Source: Rugalucina vietnamica (lineage: Eukaryota > Mollusca > Bivalvia > Lucinida > Lucinidae). From it: 64,000 nucleotides of DNA. Positions 14,201-26,200 of the stretch are shown one piece after another; positions within the stretch are counted from its first letter, which is position 1; each line of letters starts with the position of its first letter. Position numbers and translations under genes: made by a program. The stretch lies in assembly GCA_964017185.1 (NCBI GenBank), contig OZ024874.1, positions 32,898,721-32,962,720 of the forward strand, in the 5' to 3' direction. Under the pieces are notes generated by a model. It was given only the letters and a program-made list of their open reading frames with translations, made no database searches and was not told the DNA's origin.

Positions 14201-17200
14201 AGGTTCCCATCATAAACAGTATGTATATTTTATTTTTATTTACATTATTATTATACCCCCGGCATTTATGCCGACGGGTATATAGCTTTCGCTTTTCCGT
14301 TCGTCCGTTCGTATGTTAGTTAGTTAGTTAGTTAGTTAGTTCGTTTCTTCGTTCGTAATTCCGGAACGTTCGTGGAATTTACGTCAAAGTTTTGGTTAAA
14401 GTTTCTCTAGAGGTGTATATCTCATGAACCAATGGTCAGAAACCATTCATATTTGGACCATAGGTACCCTATAGGGTTTGCTTTGTTTCCATGAGTTCGG
14501 ACCCCAGGGCCCATCCCCAGGGGTAGTGCTGGAGGTCAAAATCTAGGTCACCTTTAAAATATGCTGTTTACAATTTTAATGTTTCTTCTATAAGTCCATA
14601 TCTTAACAAACAATCATAGGGATGTATTCTTATTTAGTTCATAGATACCCTATAGGGTTTGCTTTCATACTCCATGCTCGGTACCATCTCCAGGGGGTGG
14701 GGCTAGAGGTCAAAATCTAGGACTTATTTATAATATGATAAATATCATAATAAATATTTTCTGTAAGTCTGTTTTCTTGACATCCACAAAGTTTTATCAG
14801 AAAGCATTCATACTTAGACCATAGGTACCATGTAAGGTTCAGACACTAGGGTCCATGTGCGGGGGGTGGGGCTAGAGGTCAAAATCTAGAACTTCTTTAA
14901 AAAAATGTATTTCTTTACTTTTCTTTACCACCATGTTCAGAAATGATTTGAACTTGCACCAAAGGTACACTATAAGGTTTGCCTTGTTCCTAATGACATT
15001 AAACTCTAGGGTCCGTGCCCTGAGGGTGGGGCTAGAGGTCAAAATATAGGACATCTTTTTTTTTTTTTTTAATATTATTGAAGAATGACATTCTACTTTA
15101 CATCTAGGACCGAGGACCTGACCCACAATGTCCGCGATCAAGTCCTAGATTGAGTATACAAGTCAGCTCTGTATACTGCTCTAAAATAGATCTGTCATTC
15201 TACTACACCCCCCCCCCTCCCCATGGTTTTAGACAGTGTTTTTTGCAAATACAAATTTATAAGATTTACTTGTTGAGGGCGCTCTCTTTCATCAGGAATT
15301 GAGGTTTAATGTGTGACTGTCAGTGAGCATGTCTGGATTGGTGGCGGTGGGCTGAGGGGTGGGGGCGTTGGAGGGAGCTACCAGCCGGGGGTATACGTGC
15401 CTCTCAAGGCACTTTTTCTAGTTAGTATTGTTATTGTCTGGTCAAGGTATTGAGTTACCTCTCTTGGATATTTTTTATTGAACAAAAAAAAGTAAAAGAA
15501 AAAAAAAATGAATAAAGTTAATAAATTAAAAAAAATAATAATAATAAAAAAACTTGCTAAGAAAAAAATCCACCAAAACTTGTCTTTCATATATCCCCAT
15601 GTGACAATAAGTAAAGTGGGAAATAGACTAAGATAAAAAAGAAAAAAGAAGCAAAGTTGAATGTGTATTGATTAATTCTGATGAAATCCCTTGTGAATAT
15701 TGATATTCCAACCTCCAATGCTTCTAATGCATAGCGGTAAATATTGATCACACTTGACCTTGATCTGTTTATTGTTTTGACACAAAATACTCTACTCAAC
15801 ACTTAAAATTAGACACCTTTACACCCTGAAGGCATGGTCTGCTGTCACTAATCCCTAGATAAACAGTTTTAAGATGGTTTTCAATACACTAAAATAGGTA
15901 AATTTTCATCTCTGGCGATAGTCGCATGCCTTGCTGCAGGGCGTAGGAGGATTTTTGTGGAAGTCAAATGATGTCTGCTGTGTCATTTTTTAGCTCGACT
16001 GCACGAAGTGCATAGAGCTATTGCAGTCACCTCGGTCGTCCACGTTCCCGTTCCCGTTCCCGTGCGCGTTCCCGTGCTCGTGCGCGTCACACTTGCTTTA
16101 AAGTTTTCTAGAAGGCCATATCTTGACAACCACTCATCAGAAAGCATTCATACTTGGACCATAGATACCCTGTTGGGTTAGCTTTCATTCCATGGCATCT
16201 GGCCCCTGGGTCCAGGCCAGGGGGTGGGGCTGGAGGTTAAAATCTAGAACACCTTCAAAAATGGCAATTCTTGGTGTTAAAGTTTTCTAGAAGTCCATAT
16301 CTTGACAACCACTCATCAGAAAGCATTGATACTTGGGCCATTGACACCCTGTAGGGTCGGCTTTCATTCCATGGCGTCAGATCCCTGGGTCCATGCCAGG
16401 GGGTGGGGCTAGAGGTTAAAATCTAGAACACCATTAATAATAATGGCTTTTCTGTGATATAGTATTCTAGAAGTCTATATCTTGAAAACTTTTTATCAGA
16501 GGGCTTTCATACTCGGACCATAGGTACCCTGTAGGGTTGAGTTTCATTTCATGGCATCGGGTCTCTCGGTCCATGCCTGGGGGGTGGGGCTGGAGGTTAA
16601 AAACTAGAACACTGTAAAAAATAGATGTACTGCTGTGTAATTTTTACAAGGAGTCCATATCTTGACAACAACTTATCATAAAGCATTCATACTTCATACA
16701 CTTTAGGTTCCATGACATCGGACCTCTGGGTCGGAGTCAGGGGGCGGGGCTAGAGGTCAAAATCTAGAACTCCCCGAATTTTTTTTCTTTTTATTTCTTA
16801 ATAGAAACAACTTAGGAAGATGGTTGGTCATTCATCTTTTGACTTTGTGACACTGACTTGTGTGTCATGACGGTAAGGGTCGGTTGACCTACTTTCCATG
16901 GTTCAGTGATTTTGCTTTATATCTTGACACTCAATTAGTATATTTTCTTACTTCTTTCAGATTATGAGTGAGTACGACCAGGCCTTTGACCCCAATATAC
17001 ATATAGGTCACTGTGACCTAATTTCACGGTTCAGTGATTTTGCCTTATATCTTGACACTCAATTAGTATATTTTTATACTTTTTTTTCAGATTATGAGTG
17101 AGTATGACCAGACCTTTGACCCCAATATACTTATAGGTCACTGTGACCTAATTTCACAGTTCAGTGATTTTGCCTTATATCTCGGTTCTCAAATGGTTTA

Positions 17201-20200
17201 TGAACAAACTTCTTTCAAAGTATGTTTGCGTATGACAAGACCTTTGACCCTGAATTAGTCCTAGGTCACTGTGACCTAATTTCATGGTTCAGTGATTTTG
17301 CCTTATATCTTGACACTCAATTAGTATATTTTCATACTTTTTTCAGATTATGAGTGAGTATGACCAGACCTTTGACCCCAATATACTTATAGGTCACTGT
17401 GACCTAATTTCACGGTTCAGTGATTTTGCCTTATATCTCGGTACTCAAATGGTTTATGAACAAACTTCTTTCAAAGTATGCTTGCGTATGACAAGACCTT
17501 TGACCCTGAAGTAGTCCTAGGTCACTGTGACCTAATTTCACGGTTCAGTGATTTACCCTACATCTTGACACTCAATTAGAATATTTTCATACTTTTTTCA
17601 GATTATGAGTGAGTATGACCAGACCTTTGACCCCAATATACTTATAGGTCACTATGACCTAATTTCACGGTTCAGTGACTTTGCCTTATATCTTGGCACT
17701 CAAGTAGTTTATGAACAAACTTCTTTGACACTATGTTTGCGTATGACAAGACCTTTGACCCTAAAGTAGTCCTAGGTCAATATGACCTTATTTCACGGTT
17801 CAGTGATTTTCCTTTATATCTCGGCACTCAATTGATATATGAACATACTTCTTTCATGATATGTATGCGTATGACAAGACCTTTGACCGTAAAGTATTCC
17901 TGGATCACTGTGACCTAATTTCATGGTTCAGTGATTTTTGCCTTGTATCTCGACACTCAGTTGGTATTTTTTCATACTTCTTTCTGATTATGAATGAGTA
18001 TGACCAGACCTTTAACCCAAACATACTTATAGGTCACTATGACCTAATTTCATGGTTCAGTGATTTTTCTTTATATCTCAACACTGAATGGGTATATGAT
18101 CATATTTCTTTCACATTATGAGTAAGTATCACTAGACCTTTGAGGCTTTGACCCTGAAATACTTATAGGTCAGTGTGACCTTATTTCACGGTTCAGTGAT
18201 TTTGCCTTGTGTCTTGGCACTCAGTTGGTATATGAACACACTTCTTTCACAATATGAGTGAGACCTTTAAATCTTCGGTAGTTATAGTTAACTTTCATGG
18301 TTCAGTGATTTTGCCTTATCGCATCAAGGCAAAAAGTGTAGTTGGTAAGCTTTTTACAAATATTCTCAATACTCGTCTTAACGAGTGGGCTGAACAATAT
18401 CAGGTTTATGTTGAAGCTCAGGCTGGGTTTAGAAAAGGTATGGGAACTTTAGATAACATATTTGTAATGCATGGTATAATTACACATTGTTTAAACAAGA
18501 GTGAATTTTTGTATTCAGCATTTATTGATTTTAAAAAGGCTTTTGATTTTGTTGTCAGGGATGTGTTATGGTTTAAACTTACTCAGAATGGTGTAAGAGG
18601 TAAAATACTAAATGTCATTCAGTCTATGTACAGTAATATAAAAAGTAGAATTAAATTTAATGATAACCTGAGCAATGAGTTTTCCAGTTATATAGGAGTT
18701 AGGCAAGGTGAGTGTCCATCTCCATTTTTGTTTAGTATGTATATTAATGACTTAGAAAATGAACTTATGCAAAATGGTGTTGAAGGCATTGATATGGGAA
18801 TGCTTAAACTATATCTGCTTCTTTATGCGGACGATATTGTTATATTTTCAAATACAAGTGATGGCTTACAAAAGGGATTGGACGTATTAAGTGATTACTG
18901 TCAAAGATGGAAACTTAGTGTTAATACAGAAAAAACAAAAATCATGGTTTTTCGAAATGGTGGCAATTTACCTATAAATTTGTCTTTTACGTTTCAAGGA
19001 AGTGTATTAGAAATTGTTAGAAAGTTTGTATATCTTGGAATTACTTTTACAACGGGAGGGGCTTTTAATAAAACACATAGGACCTTGTCGGGGCAGGCTC
19101 TTAAAGCAATATTTAAACTTAACCAATATTTATCCAGATTTGTTGATATATCACCTGCACATACACTTGATTTGTTTGATAAATTGATAACTCCAATATT
19201 AACATATGGCGGGGAAATATGGGGATTTTCAAAACCTTCAAAGCAAGAGACAGTACATCTACAGTTTTGTAAAAAAACTTCTTGGGGGTAAAGCGGACAA
19301 CACAAAATGATTTTGTGTATGGCGAATTGGGAAGGTCAACTATACAAAACAAAGTGCTCTACTCCATTATGGTATATTGGTTTAGAATCTTAGAATCGCA
19401 GGATACAAAGTTTATTAAATTGGCATACCAGTTAATGCTTAATGATATTGAATTAAATCATAATTGTGTTAATTGGGCATCAAACGTTAAAGTTTTACTA
19501 TCTTCCCTAGGTTTTCATGAGGTTTGGGTTAATCAAGGTGTAGGAAATAAGAATGTATTTTTACGGGTTTTTAAACAAAGATTGACTGATTGTTTCATAC
19601 AGAACTGGAATAGTAGATTAATTGAGTCAAGTAGGGCAAGTTTCTATTCCATATTTCCTAGTTTTGAATATCAGATGCATTTAGATTGTGTTAAAGTTAA
19701 GAAGTTTAGAGTTGCCATGACAAAATTAAGAGTAGCTTCACATCGTTTAGAAATTGAGGTAGGAAGATGGGCTAAACCCAATAGAATACCAATTGCTGAT
19801 AGAAAATGTAGAACTTGTAATACCATTGAAGACGAAGGATCTTTGACAGTGGTAATGGGAGTCACAATGTATAGCTGCCCTGTATTTCGACAAATATAAA
19901 AGTTCGTAAAATGCTTCAACCAGCACATGTTAGTTCACTGTCAGTCCATATTTTAGCATATTGGACTTTGGTCCCCATTTCGATACATGTATATCTTTAT
20001 TTTTGGGCTATAACAGCTACTTTTTGTATTGAACATATAGGAAAACAGAAAACTAATTTTTGAACATTGTTCCCCCCCGAGTACCAACAAATCCTTTTGC
20101 ATGTTGATAGGTCATCCTAAAATACATATTATATTTGAATGGCTTGTTGGTACTCGGGGGGGAACAATGTTGCCCAGTCGAAAATGTATCCCGAAAACTA

Positions 20201-23200
20201 TATACATGTATATAAAATAGTTATAAGTACTACATACAGTGAGAATGGTAGAAATTAGGTTCTTTCCTATCAAGTACAAGTAAGTGAGACATACATGTTC
20301 TAGTTTTGTCATCCAATACTGGAAAATAATTGAATTTTAACCATTTTTCATTTTTGATTCATTCAAAAATTAGAGAAATAACATTTCATGGAACAAACTT
20401 TTGCACCAGTCTATACTACAATACAATTTAAAACATACACGCCCCCTAATCTTTCAAAGCACATGAATGAATTCAACATGTGGAGAGATCAGTCTTGATT
20501 AAAGGACAAATAACAGGGCATTTGTCCCTCAATGCACTTAGACTATGCATTGGAAAGTTGTCAGTATTAAAACTGTGTAATGGATGATCTCTAATTACAT
20601 GTATTTTGGTGTCAGCATCATGACATGAAGATTTTGACTACTTCAGGCATTTGCTTTATGAAACTTCTTCATCCATAATTTACTGGGAATTAAGGTCTGT
20701 GCATCTAGTCAAATACTTAAGTGGCATCATCTTGGTTTACTCTTGACAGTATGTCTTGACTATTTTAGACCAACAATATTTCACTGAAGTACTTCTTTCT
20801 CTGTACATTTTATTGATATTGATGTGTATTATGAAAGAGATAGCAGGGCGTATTATAGCTAAACAGGTGCATGTATACAAGGTGTATATGCCATTGTTTT
20901 AACATTGAAAAATATGCGATCACTGTAGGAAAATTTTAACAACAGAAAGCATTTACATTTCATATGTATCTAATTTGAATGGTGGCATGCATGCATTCAT
21001 TCATTCCGGACCTGCAAATAAATTCTCTTGTGTCATTTTATGTTTACGAAAATCATACAGTAATTGAGGCATCCATGAGAAAATGTGTTTTGCAGATACA
21101 TGTACCAAGCTTAAAATACAAATCAGCTGTGTGGTAGTCGCCAATGCAATGGACATTTTGCTTCCTCTGTGATTTTAAAGCCGGATTTGTGAAGTATTTT
21201 GTCATGTTCTTTGGCTACATAACTTTGGTTTATGTTCTACCTGTTTGGAAACTAATGACAGATTTTCTCATGACTTTACTCAATACTTGCCATTGTTAGC
21301 AATGATATACAGGTAACTCTCAAAATAATTTATGACAATAATGTCGCTTATTAAGCATCAAACTTTTGAGATGCATTTTAGGGTGTCTAAGACCCTTGAC
21401 ACTGACCTACATGATTAAAAATCACAACAATGGAGGAAGTGAATACAGACATGCAACAAAAATGATTTTTATTCCAATTTATATTTTCAAATTTTTGACC
21501 CCTACCTCCGCTTCGTTAGCCATTTCTACAGTATGTGGAGGAATGCTTTATACATTATAGCATTTATCCGTTCTTAAGACATCATATTACCATTCTCATT
21601 GCAAAGTTGTAGTAGAAATTGCTTTAAAATGGAGTTTTCGGCTTTCGAAAACAGGGCATATTTTACAGGAAAGGGTCAATGGTCCTTTCATTTTTTGTTA
21701 GAATGTAATTTATACAACGATCTAAGGGTACAGTATATAAAAAGATATTATTGGAATAGACCAAATATTTTAAAATTAAAGGAATTAATGTCAACAACAA
21801 ATAAGAAAACAATACGTAATCTATCAATTTATATTGAAAAGGCTTTTAAGATTAGGTATGGTCAATAGGCACACTATAATATGTTAACTATTTTATTTTC
21901 CATTGGATATATTATGTGTTTCTCCCATTTCAAAGCATATATTATTATGTTGTTTGTATGATTAAAAATGACTTTATATTAGTTAAAGTACTAGTATGTT
22001 ATACTGTTTGGCATTTGTAACATTTGAGTTTTGATACATATACATGTGATGGATTAATATCAGGCTGCCATTGGAACCAATTGTGTGTTATATTTGGTAT
22101 CATATATGTACATGTATGATATATTTGTATTTGTATATACTACACATGACCATGTCTTTGGTTAAAGTAGAATAAAATTACTTACTTACTTACTTACTGT
22201 ATGAGCATAATGCTTTGGGTTACCGGTCGGGTTTGGCCTTATGTTTGACATAGGTCAGAAGCAGTCGAGCACGCTGTCCTGCGACAGCTCTTATTTTAAG
22301 TACGGGACTCATATCAAGACGTAAAAACGCCCAAAACGTCCACTAGTGCAAGCACTGATTTTTTCACTCGTCAATTTGCATATTGTTTTATGTCCAGACG
22401 AAATGGCCACCTGAACAGAATTTGAAGCCTATTCACAGTCAAAATGTTTTAAAAGATGGATGAGAAAAATAATCAATGATGGTGTTGAAGCCTCAACAAG
22501 GAAATCTCAGGCTTGTTTTCAGAATATTCGAGTCTCATCCTCGGCAGAGCCTCGGATGAGACTTGAATAATCTGAACGCTTGCCTGAGATTTCCTTTTCA
22601 TTGCCTCAACCATTAATAGATTCTTGTAATAAATACAATTGTCATAAAAAGAACATTTAGTTACCTGGCAGTTTTGTGTATTCTTTGTTGGTTGTAGGAT
22701 CGTCTATGTGGTAAAGACTACAGTCTGACAGAAGATATGATCTCCATATTCACAGAACTCACCAATCTCAACAGAACAGAGAATGCCAAAGTAGCCCTCA
22801 AAGCCAGACAGGTAAGGCTAGACAGCAGGAGGTTGGTTTGGAATGGTTACCATGTAATGTCCCAGTCATGTTTGGATGGAACCAGCACCTCCTGGGTATG
22901 TTAACCAGTACTTAAAAATCCCCATAATGTGTGCTGCTGAAGGACAATAAATGTTGGAATCAAGTATAGAACCCAGGACCTCTCTACCCAGGTATCTGTC
23001 ACACAACCACCTGGCTCTCATAGTAGGAAGATTCATAACACAAGCGGGGTTAAGTGCTTTGCTCCAATGCAGTTCTTCTTCTTCTAAATGGCCATATTCT
23101 TGGTATTGATTGTATTCTTAATATTATAATGTTATTAATCAAGTTATTTCGTATTGGACCAGTTACAGGTCCGAGGTTAGCTGTATTGGACCGAGGCCGA

Positions 23201-26200
23201 AGACCAGTTACAGGTCCGAGGTTAGCTGTATTGGACCGAGGCCGAAGGCCAAGGTCCAATACAGCTGACCAAGGACCTGTAACTGGTCCAATACGAAATA
23301 ACTTGATTAATGAGATTTTTATTGATTAACTGTCAAAAGTCCATATTGACCCATATCATCCGCTAGCACCTCAAGCATACCTTCGCCATTCTTAGCGCAC
23401 ATGTCTGGCATTCTTTTCAAAGATGCTGACATGATTTTTGCTTGTTTGTTCACTATTTCACTCGATCGGCTGAATCGCCGCCATTGTTTTTATTTCAACA
23501 CATTCAACGCGGCACATGACATTGCATGTGAATTTTGACCAATCAGGTGTAAGTATTTCCATATAGATAGCAGGTCAATCCATATAGATACGAGGTCAAC
23601 CATATTAGTGCGAGGTCAGCTGTATTAGGTCGAGGTGAAATCCAGTATAGACTATAAGAAATAAGAAGCATCACCAGTATGACACAGACCAAATTCTCTG
23701 TATAAGTACTATATACTAATAAGTTAATTAATAACTTAGTTTATAGGTCATATAACATGTTTTGTCCTTAGAAATCTTGTTTTAATCATAGGTTCTTTAT
23801 ATGCCATATTGAATTAGAACCATGAAAGAAAATTGTGCAATGATTCCTTACAGACCAGTATGTTTGCAGGTATTGATAGCAGCCCATCAGCCACCATACG
23901 AGTTACGCCATAATCAGATGGAGAATATTTTCTTGTCAGCAGTTGATATGTATGGCCATGATTTCTGTCCAGAAAGCCTACAGGTAATCACTCTATTTTA
24001 ACCATTGTCTGAACATTGATGGAAACATGATAATACCAATTGAGCTGCTGCATTGGAAAACCAACAATCTGCATAGGCGAAAACAAAGGCGCAGATCAGC
24101 TTCGCGATTACGTGTTCTGGCTAATTGAAATGGAAGTAGACCTAAGATCAACAGGCATATCCAGTGTATTTACTGTATGAATAAAGTAACAACTAAACTT
24201 GCATGACAGTAGGTCTTTCCAGAAAATATTGGTGGTTTGAAAGATATAGGTTACTAAGGAAGAATTAGGAGAAAAAAGGAATGAATAAGAGGTTTGTACC
24301 TTTCAGAAATTGATCCATTCAGAAACTGCTATCTATGATGTCCTACAGGATTTCTTCTACCACAGTAAACCACTAGTCAGAGTAGCTGCTCTTGAGGTAA
24401 TTGGCCATTTTTTTCACATAGTTCTTTAAGTCCATGTATAAGCTGTGATAAATAAATCAAGATACAAATGTATCACATAGACTGGGAATGTCTAGGCATT
24501 AAGCTACCATTATGAACTACTTTCTGTAAACACCTAGTATTTGTGTCTGTGACAAAGATGTGTTTTATTTTTATTCTGAACGGACATAAAAAATGGAAAC
24601 TTGTAAGTTATCACATGATAACTTTCAGTATTAGTAAATAACTTTGTTAGAAGAACAGCTAAATTTCTCCTTAAAGCCTTTCTTCACAGAGGCAGTATAC
24701 TTTAAACTTAATACATGTAATAACTTGGTTTAAAGTTGCACAAATACATCTCATGCTAAGATGTTAATACAAAGATGGTTTGTAAACATTGTTATGCCCC
24801 CAACTTTGAAAAAGTTGGAAGGGCATATTGCTTTCGGCTTGTCTGTCTGTGCGTGTGTGAGTGGGTGTGTCTGTTAGTCACTTTTTTTTAAACTTCTGAA
24901 TGGTGCATGATAGGGATTTGAAATTTGGTGTGTGTATTCCTCATGAAAAAATAGTTGACCCGTATTTTTTTTCTTGTCCGAGTTATGCCCCTTTTCTGAG
25001 TTATTTCCCTTTGAAAACAAAATTTGAAAATCTTGTGTGCAAGATATCTCGAAAAGTATTTAAGCTAGAACCTTCATATTTGGTATACTGGTTGGGTCTG
25101 ATGACTAGATGACCTGATTAACTTTTGAGAACTTTCCGTTAAATTTTGACAAAAATACAGAATTTTTAAATTTTGATTGATTTTTCCACTTTTCGGTGAA
25201 ATTTGAAACTTTTGAACGGTGAATGCTAGGGATTTTAAATTTCATATACAGATTCCTCATGAAAAAATAGTTGACCCATATTTTTTTTCATGACCAAGTT
25301 ATGCCCCTTTTCTGAGTTATGTCCCTTTGAAAACAAAATTTGAAAATCTTGTGTGCAAGATATCTCAAAAAGTATTTGAGCTAGAGCCTTCATATTTGGT
25401 ATACTGGTTGGGTCTGATGAGTAGATGACCTGATTAACTTTTGAGAACTTTCTGTCAAATTTTGACAAAAATACAGAATTTTGAAATTTTGATTAATTTT
25501 TGCACTTTTCGGTGAAATTTGAAACGTTTGAACGGTGAATGCTAGGGATTTTAAATTTCATATACAGATTCCTCATGAAAAAATAGTTGACCCATATTTT
25601 TTTTCATGTCCAAGTTATGCCCCTTTTCTGAGTTATGTCCCTTTGAAAACAAAATTTGAAAATCTTGTGTGCAAGATATCTCAAAAAGTATTTGAGCTAG
25701 AGCCTTCATATTTTGTATACTGGTTGGGGCAGAGAAGAAGATCTCCTGATTACATTTTGAAGACTTTAATACGTCAAATTTTGACAAAATTACTCCATTT
25801 TGAAATTTTTACTCCATTTCTAATTTATCTGCAAAAAGCTTACATTCTGTTTCTGGATCAAGGTCAAAACAGAGGCTTCAGGAAATAAAATTTCACTTCA
25901 TTCAAATGAAATAAATGAATCTTACAAGCTGCCAGTTTAGGGACAAGCATACAGTTGGGGGCATAGTGTTTTACAAACACGCATTTCTAGTTCTATGTTT
26001 GTTTAATAGTGACTTGTAGACCCAATGTGTCTGGTGCTTTAATGCGTGGTATAAATGAGCTGCGTCATGAGAAAACCAGATTTTGCCTTTGCGAAAACAA
26101 AGGCGCAGATCTGCTTCGCAGTAGCTGCAAAGCTGATCAGCGCCTTTGTATTAGCTACTTGGATAGTACAATTTCTCTTCTTCCTAAATCTGAAATTTCA

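Larger units (their letters stand above)
18319..22198 (+). pseudogene. 5'-truncated LINE retrotransposon, reverse transcriptase remnant
   Basis: An open frame to 19291 encodes a reverse transcriptase: [20 protein letters not shown], and [11 protein letters not shown] with the YADD catalytic motif. The first ~22 residues of that frame, from 18254, are read from the upstream satellite and are not LINE. At an A-run near 19270 one extra base shifts frame; reading resumes at 19282-19840 ([17 protein letters not shown]). A C-terminal CxxC..H..C module begins at RTCNTIEDE and continues at 21680-21868 ([14 protein letters not shown]) after an insertion. The 3' tail ends in CTTA repeats at 22181-22198, as in CR1/L2-type LINEs; the clade is uncertain. 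Confidence 0.85.
7905..22357. mobile_element. Possible hAT-like termini bounding 14.45 kb
   Basis: CAGTGCTTGCACTA at 7905-7918 has an exact 14-bp inverted partner TAGTGCAAGCACTG at 22344-22357. Both ends are flanked by the same ATTTTTT (7898-7904 and 22358-22364). CAGTG termini fit hAT elements, whose duplications are normally 8 bp; the 7-bp match lies in a T-tract that could have slipped. No hAT transposase was seen inside, so this would be a decayed element filled with later insertions. Confidence 0.45.

Noticed and set aside
16890..18315. Regularly spaced direct repeats resembling a CRISPR array.
   Set aside because: Units are ~128 bp and similar throughout, with no unique spacers, in a eukaryotic intron. 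This is a tandem satellite/minisatellite.
18254..18318. N-terminal ~22 residues of the LINE reading frame.
   Set aside because: They are encoded by the upstream ERE-type repeat; the RT-related sequence begins only after the junction.
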